From: Unio delphinus
Lineage: Eukaryota; Mollusca; Bivalvia; Unionida; Unionidae
Reading direction: 5' to 3'
Assembly: GCA_029339505.1 (NCBI GenBank)
Contig: JAQISU010000036.1
Coordinates: 1,580,501 to 1,644,500 of the forward strand
Length of the DNA: 64,000 bases
Part shown: one piece after another, positions 39,368-56,133 of the stretch
Layout of the letters: every line of letters begins with the position of its first letter
Numbering within the stretch: position 1 is the first letter of the stretch
Translations under genes and position numbers: made by a program
The notes under the pieces: model-generated
Databases searched by the model: none
Told to the model about the DNA's origin: nothing
The model's input: only the letters and a program-made list of their open reading frames with translations

Positions 39368-39582
39368 GTAAGAGTTATGATACAAAATTCTCACATGTAT
39401 ATGAGTTAATAAATTTATGTTCATCACAATCATTGCGTGTAATAAATTTAGAATTTGCAGTGTTGTGCCTCACTCAGGTATATTTATGTGACTTTGTAAT
39501 TTTTTCCAAAAATGACCGAAGGTGGGAATTCAGCGGTGAATAAATGATTTCCTAGACAGCCACCATTTCATTGTTGTCGTTG

Positions 39583-39825
39583 TTTTAGGGTTTAACGCCA
39601 TTTTTCAGCACACGATAATCTATACATTGCGGCTAGTATTCTTGGTGGAGGAAAAACCCGGGCAAAGCCTCGGCAAGAATCACCGACCCACGAGAAGCTA
39701 CTGGCAAGCTATCTCACATAACTACATTTGCCGAATCTTAGACTTGAACCCACGCAGACAGAAGTGAGACGGTAGTGATCCGTAACGGAAAGAGCTTTAG
39801 ACCTCTCAGCCATTCAGGTCCCCTC
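39583..39825. repeat. Dispersed repeat (GGGTTTAACGCC type)
   Basis: Begins GGGTTTAACGCCATTTTTCA and ends near GACTTGAACCCACGCAGACA / CCATTCAGGTCCCC. A second copy is in unit 2 at 49263-49505. The GTTTAACGCC start is, from memory, shared by abundant molluscan repeats. Confidence 0.55.
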
Positions 39826-39942
39826 ATTTCATTGTACATCTTTGCATATTTATGTAATCAATATAAAGGTGCCACCAATAATGCAATGTCAGATTCTACA
39901 AAGCAGTTTTTACTTTTATAAAAATTAGTTTTCTACACCAAT

Positions 39943-39977
<35 letters not shown>

Positions 39978-40448
39978 TTGGACCTTTAACATTGTTTTAA
40001 CAATATTTTAGTCATTTGACTACCTTGTCTTCAGATGTCGTCAGTATGGCAGTTTATATTGATGTCTAGCACTGGGGCATTGGCATAATGCAGACATGTT
40101 TCATCGTGTCTCACCCAGTCACATTATCCTGACACCAAGTCGACCAGTCCTAACACTAACCTCTTATTACAGAGTGACAGGTGAGACACCAATTAGTTAC
40201 AATTTTCAAAGTCTCTGCTTTGCCTCTGACAGGGTTTGAATCTGTGACCTTTCACATCCATAACATTTATGCCCAAGGAGCGGTCTGTTTGTGAGGTAGT
40301 AATAGTTCTCCTATCTGTGTCATAATTGGGTATGTATTATTAAAGAATAATTTGTTTTTTGCTTGTTTGCATTTATAGCAAAAAACCACAATGAAACTCA
40401 ATGTTGTCAGGGGTTTGCTAAAGCTGTAATGATACCTTTGTGTTGCAG

Positions 40449-40528
40449 GAAACCATGAAAATTCACACGTCTTACTTAGCGATGAAGGAGAACAACCAAT
40501 CATTGAGGGGACATCCAAACAGGAAATT
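40449..40528 (+). CDS. TRPM-like channel, linker exon 4 (unit 1)
   Basis: An 80 nt exon after acceptor tttgtgttgcag, before donor GTAAATAC; phase 1 in, 0 out, exactly complementary to exon 3. It encodes a hydrophilic peptide (NHENSHVLLSDEGEQPIIEG and on). Open and conserved in unit 2 with seven differences among 26 residues or fewer. Confidence 0.65.
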
Positions 40529-40999
40529 GTAAATACTCCATATTTGATTCTTGAAACACATCATGTTTAGCACATTCTTTGTCGTTAAGTCAATTTTAGT
40601 GTGAACTGTATCACAGCACACAATGTGCAACATTTGATATGGATTGATGACACACATGTTGATGTTAATGAGTCTGTTTTACCATTAAATTGTGATCAGT
40701 TGTACCGTAGAAATGAAATGTTATGGTGGGCTGACTTAATTTATCTGGCTTAGCAAGACAGACATCATTTAAATAAAACAAAACAGTTAAATGAAGGTTG
40801 AACATGATTGAAAATCACTTTGCTTGTTTTCTAAATTTGTTTGATGATCTGAATTTTATGCCGATTTTATATCATTGTTTGATAGTTTAAATTTTATGCT
40901 GCTTTTCTATGATTGTTTTATTGTTTATTCTTTTTCTAGTGCATCAAATTTTGTTTGTATGTCTTTTCTAAGCTAGATAATGCTGCTTTTGTTAAAATT

Positions 41000-41384
41000 A
41001 TTTTAGACATTCCCCGTGAATCCACTGTTTATAAAGTCTTTTAGTCTTCCTATGATATTTAGTTATTTTTGTTATTTCCTTTGATACATTTTTCAGTTCC
41101 TCGTTATTTCTCCTAAATGTGTATTTTTTTAACGTTTTGTGTATTCCTATTGTTTGAATATAATCGTTATCATTTAAAAAGCTAGTCTTTAGTTTCCAAG
41201 CACCGTATCCCAATTGAAGTATATTTCGAGTTAGTATTACACAAGAAACCAAGTTATGAACCGATATTTTTCATTTTCTAGTTTACATTGCTTAATTGTT
41301 TGTTGTAAATTAGTAGATATATAAAAAGTGTATATTTTACTCCCTTATCTGATCGTATTTAAAGGTGTATTCTTGTTTGTCAGG

Positions 41385-41469
<85 letters not shown>

Positions 41470-43110
41470 ATGTTGTTCCTTCTTATAATGGTTTTCACCC
41501 ATTGAAGTACATGTCGGTCTTTTAACGTCAAACGTTAACTTGTTAATATCTCCTTTATATCCAATTAAAATCCCACCACTCATAATACACGGTTCTTGAA
41601 CCTATTTTTGTGTATAAGGATTTAGTATATTTTTCCCTGGTGGAACATAAATATTTTAAAATGTTGTAATTCTTTAAATTTAAATGGACTAAGCGTCCTT
41701 TCGTCTCGTCTGGTATTTTTATGTTTTCAACGTTAACTTTCTTGGCGGTTGGCCTAGCTCGTTCAGTTGGGTGGTTATTACTATTGCAAATTAAGGCATT
41801 AAAGTTTCTTCTAGTTTTATCTTGATTTATTCCGCCATCCCGTGCGATTCTTGCATTAAAATTAGCTCATAGTTTTTTGCATGCACAATACTGTTATCAA
41901 TTTTATCATTAATTTCGTTGGTGTTCAAAATCAGGATTTATAGATTTAGTCCCTCCATCTTGACAATGGAATGCTGTTTAGGTATTTCCTTATTACAAAA
42001 TATAACAAAAATAAAAATTATTTTCCATTGTTTTCAAATACGTATTTAAAAAGTTAAAGTTTTAGTAGGCAGTTTCTTTGCTCTGTTTTCATCAATGGTG
42101 AGTTTCTTCTTTCGTCTATATTTAGGCTAATTGCCCTTTCTGTTCTGTCATGTTGGTCTTGTTTTCACGATGTCCTTTCCTCTTCTCTGCGGGTTAGAAG
42201 ATGCCCCTTTTCCGTTTTGGGGATTTGATTGGGGTTGCCTCATTTTGATCCTGTTGAGGATCCTGCTATTGTGAAGTATTCATTGTTTTCTCTATTAGTG
42301 ATGTTTCTCAACTTGAGTTAGTATTGTTTGTTGAAGTAGCTGCTGGTGATGTCAGAGATGTTGCGCTTATTTCAGTGTTTGTCGGTTTCTCTGCTTGCTC
42401 TTTCTGCTTTTGTTGTAATAGCATTCTGGCCTCTTTTGGCTTTCTTTTCTTTCTGCTAAGATGTTTTCCTCCGCAGGCTGTCATGTTTCCTCTCTCCTTT
42501 CAGACTTTAGTCTTAGGTTATGCATTCTTCACCTTCTTTGGTGATGTTTTTCATTTGTTGCGATGGATGCTGGGCTGGTGTAGTCTCTTTTTTCTTTAGT
42601 GCCTCTGCGTTTATTCTTAGCTGGTTTCAGGTCTAGTTTGAATTTTGATTTTGAATTGGATAATGATCTGACTAGACTATTTGTTGCGCGTTGCACTTTA
42701 TTGGTATTTGCTCTTTATTTTCGCATCGGAAACAGATCCTTTCGTACTGGCACCCTTTATACCAAAAACGGTTCATAAAACCCATTCACTTAGAAACATA
42801 CCTGAATTTTCTTTGTATTCTCCGGGGATAGTGTTATTATCTTAATCCCCGTGTACACTGATGGGAAGCCCCAATATGTGGCCATTGGCAGCTTTATTAT
42901 TTCGTCTAATTTTGCAGTCGGGACTTCGATTGTTAACACGGAAAAATATACTTCTTTGTGTTTTTCAGCAAGAGTGTTGATGAATGAAAGAGGAGCGTAT
43001 ATTGTAACTGCTTCCCCCCTAAATTATATCGTCTGAGATTCTCGTATTATGGCTTGGCTCCATTAGAAAATAAGAAGTAGAGGCCCCTTTCTTCCAGAGA
43101 GGCATTTATA
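41000..43110 (-). other. Unidentified minus-strand coding-like block (unit 1)
   Basis: Reading leftward, stretches with protein character are broken by stops and a (TA)n array: an open run of over 50 codons ending at about 42850 (PLSFINTLAEKHKEVYFSVL, LPMATYWGFPSVYTGIKI), a basic tail, then ARIARDGGINQDKTRR and ALICNSNNHPTERARP near 41750-41860, then ILQLGYGAWKLKTSFLND near 41170. The same block recurs at 51640-53900 and 62380 onward. It may be a decayed mobile-element gene that was amplified with the units. I do not recognise the family. Confidence 0.35.
41389..41464. repeat. (TA)n microsatellite
   Basis: Perfect TA run; equivalents lie at the same place in unit 2 (52081) and unit 4 (62776). 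Confidence 0.97.
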
Positions 43111-43847
43111 CACAGATATCGTCTGTGCACTGGAAGCATTCGGTTCCTTCCATCGAAAGTACTTCGCACGTGCGGCATTAGATGAACCTAACTTATTATT
43201 TCGTAGTATTTTACATTATGTGTAAAGCATCTTCAGGTATTTTTGTGCACATAAAAAAACGAAACCCGAGTACTTGTATTGAATAAATAAAATTTCTCTG
43301 ACACTCGGTGTATTATTCCAAATGTGTCGAAGACATTTGTGTTAAATTTGAGCTCTTTAATGAGTTTTGTAACTAAGAATAGAACTGACATCAGAAGCAG
43401 TAAGAAACTTGAGACTCAAAAAGTCTTGTTAATAAACAAAAAAATATTAATTGCTCAGAGAGACAGTTTAACAAAGTTATGCTTAAAAGATGCAAAAGAG
43501 CAACATAAATGTCTCTCCAGGAGATGTGTTAACTGATTTTCTTCACTGTTAAGTTTTGTTTAGTCTGTCATCTGTTATTGATATATTATAAATAAACTAA
43601 ATAAAAAAAAATTTTAGAATTGAAGTAGTTTAGGTTTATTTGACAACCATTCACATTTTGTAAACGTGTTCAATACGTTTCACACTTGTTGAAATGATAA
43701 TTTTATAACTGAAGTGCCCCTGAAAATTTACTCAAATCTCACTCGAAGACGTTCGCTGCTGTTCGCAGGTCTGTCTCTAGGCCCTTCTACAACGACGACC
43801 CGCCAATTTATATAGAACACATACACATGCAAACACGTACACATCCA

Positions 43848-43849
<2 letters not shown>

Positions 43850-43916
<67 letters not shown>
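43850..43916. repeat. (TA)n microsatellite upstream of exon 5
   Basis: Perfect TA run ending 30 bases before the exon 5 acceptor. Units 2 and 3 have longer arrays at the same position (54616, 59070). Confidence 0.97.
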
Positions 43917-43919
<3 letters not shown>

Positions 43920-43946
43920 TAGTTACTACTTCCTTTACAATTCTAG

Positions 43947-43999
43947 GTAGTGGAAGTACCACGAGAAGTAGGAGCATGTTCTTTAGAACCATGTCCGTC
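43947..43999 (+). CDS. TRPM-like channel, linker exon 5 (unit 1)
   Basis: A 53 nt exon between acceptor ctttacaattctag and donor GTAAGTAG; phase 0 in, 2 out. It encodes VVEVPREVGACSLEPCP plus a split codon. The splice sites and flanking introns are nearly identical in units 2 and 3, but the exon itself is strongly different there. Confidence 0.6.
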
Positions 44000-45217
44000 G
44001 TAAGTAGTCATTACGAATGCATCGTTAAAGGGTATGACAAATATACAAAAGGGTCAGACTTTAGCATCAGAACTGTGGCTGTGTAGAGCGTCTAGTACAA
44101 TGTTTTGATCCAGAGGGTGACCGTTTCGATCGTACAATGAAGCAAAATGATTCATTCCTTGTCTCACATTTTTTTAATGCAAATTGAGGGCCAATGCGAA
44201 AGTGGCATATTACTGATATTGCCGCACGTTTAGAAATTAATAACACGTCCCAACACAGATTTAAATATGCTTTTGAACTATGATAGTTGTTACAATATTA
44301 GGTTTACACTGAACGATACAGATGCAATGATGTTTAAACACATTGTGGCTCTGAGAGAAATGTGAATAAAACAATAATGATAATACAGATAATAGGAATA
44401 TATACTTGAGAACGAATGAGAAACTAATGCAGTCAAAAAGTAAAGTTCACTTCGTACATAAGATTAAACTAGCCAGACAATAAATAATAAAAAAGTCCTC
44501 GATTCATGGATTATCGAGAAATAAGTTACTCTTCAAACAATAATCGAGAGAATATGAGTTTGCAACAACCAACAACTAACTAACAAATTAAAGAAGCCAT
44601 TTATAAATACATGTGAGAAATAGCAGTCAGTACACAAGGTCTTTCTCTAACTCTTCAAAGGATAATATATGTCAATTATAACAGAGGACTAAAAAAAGAT
44701 CTTAGCCCAAGAATGCATAAACGGAACATAAGATACTTGAAGCGATGGCGGTCAGATTTCGGGGTAATTGTTTCAATTTTGGTTAGATGGTTTTTGCATT
44801 ATCTATAATAAGTAGTGTCGTCATGATTGTTTGAATTGTAATTAGGTGTGAGTGAATGGGACATACAAGTTTCGTTCATTTAAGGTTTATAGAAGCCGTC
44901 TCCAGATTGTGCGATTACGTATCAAATGTAAGATATTTTATGTCAATATCATGTAAACCTTAAAGCACTGTATATATGTCAACGAGTGGACCATTACTCA
45001 CATAGAATGACTTTTAAATTACCAAACAAATTATCAATACTCAGCCATAATATGTTCAGATATTACATGTGATAATATTGTTAATTGTTAATTGTTTACT
45101 TTCTAGGACAATTAATATATTTATGATAATTTATGTACAGCAGAATTTGCTGTTAAATTACGAAAAGATTTGAATACATAATTCATTTTTTGACCCATCA
45201 TTATAATTATTCTACAA

Positions 45218-45229
45218 ATACACACACAA

Positions 45230-45261
<32 letters not shown>

Positions 45262-45266
45262 ACACC

Positions 45267-45354
<88 letters not shown>
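45218..45354. repeat. (CA)n then (TA)n microsatellite
   Basis: A CA run with a few interruptions followed by a TA run, upstream of exon 6. Same position in unit 2 (55925-56046) and, degraded, in unit 3 (60541-60647). Confidence 0.97.
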
Positions 45355-45355
<1 letters not shown>

Positions 45356-45453
45356 CACATACATAGCAAACACACAAACACACATAGATATATAATATTA
45401 TTATTCCTGTAATATTATTATTATTGTTATTAATATTTTTCATTATGTTAAAG

Positions 45454-45538
45454 AGCGTCTGAAGAGTTGTTAGAAGAGTTTCAAAGAAGAGAGAAGGAGA
45501 ATATCACATCCACCAAAGGAGCATCCTTATCAGATATG
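45454..45538 (+). CDS. TRPM-like channel, linker exon 6 (unit 1)
   Basis: An 85 nt exon after a T-rich tract ending attatgttaaag, before donor GTACATTC; phase 2 in, 0 out. It encodes [20 protein letters not shown] and on, a charged helical peptide. With exons 3-5 it totals 300 nt, so the unit adds exactly 100 codons and ends in the phase in which the next unit starts. Confidence 0.58.
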
Positions 45539-45553
45539 GTACATTCAGTATTG

Positions 45554-45654
<101 letters not shown>

Positions 45655-48600
45655 AGTTGTCTCATAAGTTTTATTTTTATTTTTCGACCAATATACAGTA
45701 CAACAAGAGGCTAAAATTGAACTACATCACATGGACACCAATATTAGAAACATTTATTTGAAATCAATTGGATTAGTATTAAATATATCATTTCACTTTG
45801 AATATAACTGTTTGATATGGACTGTTTGAGAGAAACTTATACACCTTTATATATTGTGGGATAAAGATTAGTTGTGTAGGTCAAACGTGTCTGGCAATAA
45901 GGTGGTTGGATTAACCAAATTAAAACCACGTTTACCATTTATAAGTGTACACTTTGTGGATACCACATTAAGTAAATACGAAAAGGATGATGTATTGTTT
46001 ACTCATGTGGTAAAAAATGTATTCACTCAAATAGTGAAATGATGAAAACAAATAGGACAAGAGAAACAAATTATCTATACAGTTTCAAAAACACACTAGG
46101 TTTTACGATTATTCCACGGCTATAAGTTTACATGTATGGAGTTTTACACTCCGTCGCCAGCTCACTCGGCTACCAGTCACACGGGCCAATCAAGCCGTCA
46201 GTATTACATGTTGGTCAATCAAGCAATCAGCGCTCACCATCTTTGGTCAGCAACGCTCAATCACCTTCTACTCGACCAGCAACACTATTCAGAACTACAA
46301 CTGGTATGCTTATGCTTATGCTTTACAGCTGATACTTTCGACTTCATAATTAGCTCGGAAGCTGATACCATGTCGAAATTGATCACTCTGATCACTCGAG
46401 TCACTCTGGTCTTTGTTCAGCTTAAAATATATCAAGGGCAGTGTACTCTGCATAGGATGGGCATATATGATAAAACGTAATTGCGTTACATACAGTAAGG
46501 TATACAAAAAACATTGTCGCCATAATATTTACAAAACGATACACCAGTTGAGAAATGAACTGAACCGTGCTCGATAAGAATCCTTCATCACTAAATCTAT
46601 TTAGCATTGCGATTTTGTTTTGTTGGTTTAATTATGATTTTGTAACGTAGCTTTAACATTATTTCAGTCATATTGCTACAATGTCTGCAGTGAAGCAGTT
46701 TATAGGGATGTCTAGCAGAGGCGCATCATGCCGCATACATGTACAATGTCAGACCCAGACACATTATCCTGACAGCAGTTCGTCCAGTCCTACTAACACT
46801 AACCTCACAATGCTGACCGTCAAGCGAGGCAGCCGTTAGTACTATTTTAGTAAGTCTCTCGTATGACTCTGCCAGGGATTGAACCCACGACCTCACGCTT
46901 CCACGGCGGACGCTCTAGCCACAATAATAAAATAAATAAAATGATCACATAGTTATTTATCTTCAGCATATATTTGTTTATAATTTGTTGCATTCATACA
47001 TTAGTCCATTATTCCCTCCCCGATTCCCTGTGATTTATAAATTTCTGAGTAGTTGTTCTCTACACAAACTAGTATGTCCCTTTTGCTTGTATAGGTTGGT
47101 TCATTTACCTTTAGTTAATCTATTTTGTTATGTTCACCACGTTTTAATTCCAACCCTCTTGATATAACCCTCCCTGTTTTTGATACATTTATGTATTTGC
47201 CTGCTGTAATTTGTATTCCTTATAACTGTTGTTAGAACTCATCCTTAGAACCATTAGTTCGGACACATGTTTGCGTATAGTCATAACTCTATATTACACT
47301 AATTGTAATGTAGCCTGAGAGTATAACTCATAGGCAAAATGTAACAACTATATACGAGCATCTACGAGCCAAACATGATTTGACTTACACGTTTTATAAA
47401 CAAATCTGAAAATACGATTTTTGGTTAGTGAATGTAACATTGTTAAAAATGGATGAGTATTTGTGCTTGATATCAATAAACTAGTTCCAGCAATAACAGT
47501 TCAAACCGAGTACACAATTATATCAACTATGACAACGCGCCTACGATATTTTTTAATTGAATTGCGTACTCGTCAACGATATTGTTAAGTTTAGTTTGTA
47601 CTTATTGCACTCGATTATACATGTACTGTTGGGCTTTCATCATAGTATTTACTTAAATCAATTACAAATTCTATATACACTATGAGCGACGCTGATGCTA
47701 AACTACAACTGACATGAACAAGTCTAAATGTTTCAATGGATCCATTTTCTATTATTACTTTTGTATTATTAACACCAGTACAAACACGTTTGAGCAATGT
47801 CCCATTTTTAATATCGGTACAAACATGGTTTGGTGTATTATACTGGTGACTATGGGAACAGTTGTTTGCAAAACGTGTTCTCATTGGTGAGATGTACTAG
47901 ATCTGGCAAATGAAGCGTTTGTTGTATTTACACACACAAAGTATTGGAAAATCAATCTTACACTTCACATGAATGAACGACTGGCATTTGGGGTACATTA
48001 ATAACAGTAGTACATGAATATAACTTTTAGCGTACACATGAACAATGGTCACTGATTTTGTTTCTTCATGCCAGCATTGATTTGTTATTAGAACGCCTTT
48101 ATTCAGCTTTAAAACGTTTATTTCCACGACAGTCCCCAACCTGGATAATTTGAACGCCAGATACAACATTTTAATAATACTATATATGATCCCTTGTAAT
48201 CAGATTTCACAAACAGTGATGAAACACGGGAGCAGATGTTACTGTCATGTAACTTGAGATTGAATAAAATTTCTTTTATTGTGGCTTGAATGGTATTATT
48301 CTTCAGCTATCTAGGTCTCGCGTTATGAATGTTTATTGATACACAAATTTGGTTCAATCGGTGGTCATTTTTGTCTGTATTTTAAAATTACATAATATTT
48401 CTTTGACACTCAATTGAAAAGACAGAATGTTATTCCTTTTAGCACAATATTCGTTTCTCTACGTATATCAGAAATAAGAGTAAAGAAACTGATTTCTAAT
48501 AACAAAACCAATAAGAGCAACAACAATACTAAATAAAATTATGACGAACTATTAATATAATAACAACTATGTAACGATAAAAATATAAAAGTAATACTGT

Positions 48601-48971
48601 AATAGGCTATAGAGGTTCTTCTATTAAAACGGGTCATGGTGGTAATCTGATGTAATTTTAAAACCTTTCTTTTCCTTCAGATTGTTACTTTTGTCAAAAC
48701 CAAGCTGACAGATTTCAAATGTAAATGAGTTAATTCAATTTAATCCAGTTTTGAAATATACAGCAGTAAATGCAATGGAATGCATTTGTTAATTACAGAT
48801 GAGTAATGCTTTTCCGAAGTTCATATTAAAAAATGACTCAGTCACAAGCCAATTATAACAGGAAAACTGAAATTATTGGTGCTGACTCCAGGATTCTATC
48901 ACAGAGCATTGTTCTTTTGTACATTAAGTTTTGCTATAGTTTACCAATGATTTCTTCTGTTTGACATCTAG

Positions 48972-49053
48972 GATGAGGATGGGCAGTCAAGTGTTGAGAC
49001 AAAAATGCCTCAATCTGGATCAAGCCCTCAGGACTCTGAAGACGAGAAAAAAG
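48972..49053 (+). CDS. TRPM-like channel, linker exon 3 (unit 2)
   Basis: An 82 nt copy of the unit 1 exon with one base change (ETKMPQ for ETEMPQ); same splice sites and phases (0 in, 1 out). Confidence 0.62.
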
Positions 49054-50422
49054 GTAAGAGTTATGATACAAAATTCTCACATGTATATAAGTTAATGAAT
49101 TTATGTTCATCACAATCATTGCTTGTAATAAATTGAGAAATTGCAGTGTTGTGCCTCACTCAGGTATATTTATGTGACATTGTAATTTACCAAAAATGAC
49201 CAAAGGTGGGAATACTGCGTTGTATAAATGATTTCCTAGACAGCCACCATTTCACTGCTGTCGTTGTTGTAGGGTTTAACGCCATTTTTCAGCACACGAT
49301 AATCTATACATGGCGGCTAGTATTCTTGGTGGAGGAACAACCCAGAAAATGTCGCGGCAAGAAGCAACGACCCACAAGAAGCTACTGGCAAGCTATCTCA
49401 CATAATTACATTTGCCGAATCTTAGACTTGAACCCACGCAGACAGAGGTGAGACGGCAGTGATCCGTAACGGAAAGCGCTTTAGACATCTCAGCCATTCA
49501 GGTCCCCTCATTTCATTGTACATCTTTGCATATTTGTATTCTAGTTTATACTTGAAAGTACATAATGTATATTTCTTGATGAGATATATTAGTTGGATAA
49601 ACATGATATAACCACAATGGTGGTACCATTGGCAATGTCCCATCCCAAAAGAGATATCACGTTTGGAACTTTGTGTTGTTTATTTGTGCATTTAGAAAGA
49701 CAGCTTTCCTTGCGCATGTTTTCTGTTTCAGACATGGATTGCAGTACTTGTATATTTCATTAATTCTTATTATATCTCTTTACCCTTTAATCTCTATCAT
49801 CATCATAAAAACTTTTGACCTTCTAGGACACACATTTATGTAATCAATATAAAGGTGCCACCAATAATGCAATGTCAGATTATAAAAACCAGTTTTCAAT
49901 TTATAATAATTAGTCTTCTACACCAATGATTATGTGTGTGTCTGTGTGTGTGTTTAGGACTTTTAACATTGTTTTAACAATATTTAGACATTTGACTACC
50001 TTGTCTTCAGATGTCGTCAGTATGGCAGTTTATATTGATGTCTAGCACTGGGGCATTGGCATAATGCAGACATGTTTCATCGTGTCTCACCCAGTCACAT
50101 TATCCTGACACCAGGTCGACCAGTCCTAACACTAACCTCTTATTACAGAGTGACAGGTGAGACACCAATTAGTTACATTTTTCAAAGTCTTTGGTTTGAC
50201 TCTGACAGGGTTTGAATCTGTGACCTTTCACATCAATAACACTTATGCCCAAGGAGCGGACTGTTAGTGAGGTAGTAATAATTCTCCCATCTCTATCATA
50301 ATTGGATATTATTATTGAAGAATAATGTTTTTCTTGCTTGTTTGCATTTATTGTAAAAACCACAATAAAACTCAATGTTGCCATGGGTTTGCTAAAGCTG
50401 TAATGATACCTTTTTGTTACAG

Positions 50423-50502
50423 GAAACCATGAAGATTCACGCGTCTTAATTAGCGATGAAGAAGAACAACCAATCAATGAGGGGACATCCACACAGGAAA
50501 TT
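50423..50502 (+). CDS. TRPM-like channel, linker exon 4 (unit 2)
   Basis: An 80 nt copy after acceptor ttttgttacag, before donor GTAAATAC. It encodes NHEDSRVLISDEEEQPINEG and on; the frame is open despite several substitutions, and the reading phase is kept. Confidence 0.62.
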
Positions 50503-51639
50503 GTAAATACTCCATATTTGTTTTTCGAATCACATCATGTTTAGCACATTCTTTGTCGTTAAGTCAATTTTAGTGTGAACTGTATCACAGCACACAATGT
50601 GCAACATGTGATATGGATTGTTGACACACATGTTGATGTTAATGAGTCTGTTTTACCATTAAATTGTGATCAGTTGTACCGTAGAAATGAAATGTTATGG
50701 TGAGCTGACTTAATTTATCGGTCTTAGCAAGACAGACATCATCTAAATAAAACAAAACAGTTAAATGAAGGTTGAACATGATTGAAAATCACTTTGCTTG
50801 TTTTCTAAATTTGTTTGATAATCTGAATTTTATGCCGATTTAATATCATTATTTGATGGTTTAAATTTTATGCTGCTTTTCTATGATTGTTTTATTGTTT
50901 ATTCTTTTTCTAGTGCATCAAATTTAGTTTGTATGTTTTTTCAAAGCTAGGTAATGCTGCTTTTGTTAAAATTATTTTAGATGTTCCCCGTGAATCCACT
51001 GCTTACAAAGTCTCTTAGACTTGCTATGATAAAACGTAATGACGTTACATACGGTAAGGTATACAGATTACATTGTCGCCATAATAATTACGAAACGATA
51101 CACCAGTTCAGAAATGAACTAAACCGTGCTCGATAAGATTCCTTCATCACTAAATCTTTTTAACATTGTGACTTTGTTTTGTTTGCTTAATTATGATTTT
51201 GTAACTTAGCTTTAACATTATATCAGTCATATTGATACGATTTCTGCAGTGAAGCAGTTTTTAATAATGTCTAGCACTGGCGCATCATGCCGCATACACG
51301 TACACTGTCAAACCCAGACACATTATCCTGACACCAGCCCGTCCAGTCTTACTAACGCTAACATCGCAATGCTGCGCGTCAAGCAAGGCACCTGTTAGTA
51401 CCATTTTATTTTTGTAAGTCTCTGGTATGACTCTGCCAGGGATTGAACCCACGAACTCCCGCTTCCGCGGCGGACTATCTAGCCACAATAATAAAATAAA
51501 TAACATAGTTCTTTATCATCAGCATATATTTGTTTATAATTTGTTGCATTGATATATTGGTCCATTATTCCCTCCCCGATTCCCTCTGATTTATAAATAT
51601 CTGAGTAGTTGTTCTCTACACAATCTAGTTTTATTAAAA

Positions 51640-53900
<2,261 letters not shown>

Positions 53901-54612
53901 CATTCGGTTCCTCCCATCGAAAGCACTTCGCACGTGCGGCATAAGATGAACCAAACTCATTCTTTCGTAATATTTTACATTATGTATAAAGCATCCACGG
54001 GTATTTTTGTGCACATACAAAATACGAAACCCGAGACCATGTATTTAATAAATTAAATTTCTCTGACACTCAGTATATTGTTCCAAATGCGTCGAAGACA
54101 TTTGTGTTAAATCTGAACTCTGTAAATAGTTTTGTAACGAAGAATAGGACTGACATCAGAAGCAGTAAGAAACTTGAGATGCAAACAAGTCTTGTTGATA
54201 AACAAGAATGTATTATTTGCTCAGAGAGACAGTTTAGCAAAGTTATGCTTAAAAGATGCAAGAGAGCAAAATAAATGTATCTTTCGAGATGTGTTAAATG
54301 AATCTCTTCAATGTTAAGTTTTGTATAGTCTCTCATCTGTTATTGATATATTATGAATAATCTATATATAAAAACATTTTAGAATTGAATTAGTTTATGT
54401 TTATTTGACAACCATTCACTTTTTGTAAACGTGTTCAATACGTTTCACACTTGATGAAATCCTTTTTTTATAACTGAAATGCCCCTGACAATTTACTAAA
54501 ATGTCACTCGAGGACGGTCGGTGCGGTTCGCAGGTTTGTCTCTAGGCCCGACTACAACGACGACCCGCCAATTTATATACAAATCATACACATGCACACA
54601 CGTACACATCCA

Positions 54613-54763
<151 letters not shown>

Positions 54764-54793
54764 TAATAGTTACTTAATCCTTTACGATTCTAG

Positions 54794-54846
54794 GTAGTGG
54801 AAGTACCAGGACAAGTTGGATTATTTGATTTCGATGCAATGTTCTT
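54794..54846 (+). CDS. TRPM-like channel, linker exon 5 (unit 2)
   Basis: A 53 nt exon with the same acceptor and GTAAGTAG donor as unit 1. It encodes [17 protein letters not shown] plus a split codon. Only the first five codons match unit 1; the rest differs although length and phase (0 in, 2 out) are kept. Confidence 0.58.
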
Positions 54847-55924
54847 GTAAGTAGTCTTTTTGGTGTTGCACTAGTCATTACGAATGCATCGTTAAAGGGT
54901 ATGACGAATCCACAAAAGGGTCAGACTTTTGCAGCAGAACTGTGGCTGTGTAGAGTTTTATGTAAAATGTTTTGATCCAGAAGGTAAATGTATCTATCCT
55001 ACAATGAGGCAAAATGATTCATTCTTTGTCTCACATTTCTTAATGCAAACTGAGAGCCAAGGTGAAAGTGCACATTATGGATATTGCCATAACTTTCGAA
55101 ATCATGAAAACGTCCGAACACAGATGTATAATTGCTTTTGAACTAAGATAGGGGTTGCAATATTAGGTTTACACTGAACGATAAAGATGCAATGACGTTT
55201 AAACACATTGCGGCTTTGAGAGAAAAGTCAATAAAACTATAATGATAATACGCATCACAGGAATATATACTTGAGAACGAATGAGAAACTAATGGAATCA
55301 AAACGTAATGTTCACTTCGTACATAAGATTAAACTAGCCAGACAATAAATAATAAAATAGTACTCAATTCATGGATGATCGAGAAATAAGTTACTCTTCA
55401 AACAATAATCGAGAGAATATGAGTTTGCAACAGCCAACAACTAACTAACAAATTGTGATAGGGTTAGATTTCGGGGTAATTGTTTAAATTTTAGTTTGAT
55501 GTTTCTTGCATTTATCAATAATATGTAGTGTTGTCATGATTGATTCAATTGTAATTAGGTGTGTGTGAATGGGACATACAAATTTTGTTCATTTAAGGTT
55601 TACAGAAGCCATCTTCAGATTGTGCGATTACGTACCAAAAGTACCATATTTTATGTCAAGAACATGTAAACCTTACAGCACTGTATATATATCAACGAGT
55701 GGACCATTACTCCCACTGAATGACTTTTAAATTACCAAACAAATTATCAATACTCAGCTATAATATGTTCAGTTATTATAATTGATAATATTTTAATTGT
55801 CAATTGTTTACTTTATATGACAATTAATATATTTATTATAATTTATGTACAGCAGAATTTCCTGTTAAAAAACGAAAAGATTTAAATACATAATTCATCC
55901 TTTGACCCATCAATATAATTGCTC

Positions 55925-56047
<123 letters not shown>

Positions 56048-56133
56048 CATACATAGCAAACACGCAAACACACATAGATATATAACATTATTATTATTGT
56101 AATATTATTATTATTATTTTATTTAAATTAAAG

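Noticed and set aside
42324..42599. 91-codon hydrophobic forward frame (similar at 53078 and 63716)
   Set aside because: Antisense to a basic, charged minus-strand coding-like stretch; not conserved in frame between units.
45222..45290. CRISPR-like regularity
   Set aside because: Simple dinucleotide repeats without unique spacers; eukaryotic context.
46132..46480. Frames starting MYGVLHSV (also 36588, 56876, 61443)
   Set aside because: They recur because the units repeat, but are not splice-bounded, differ in frame between units and end at random; not supported as exons.
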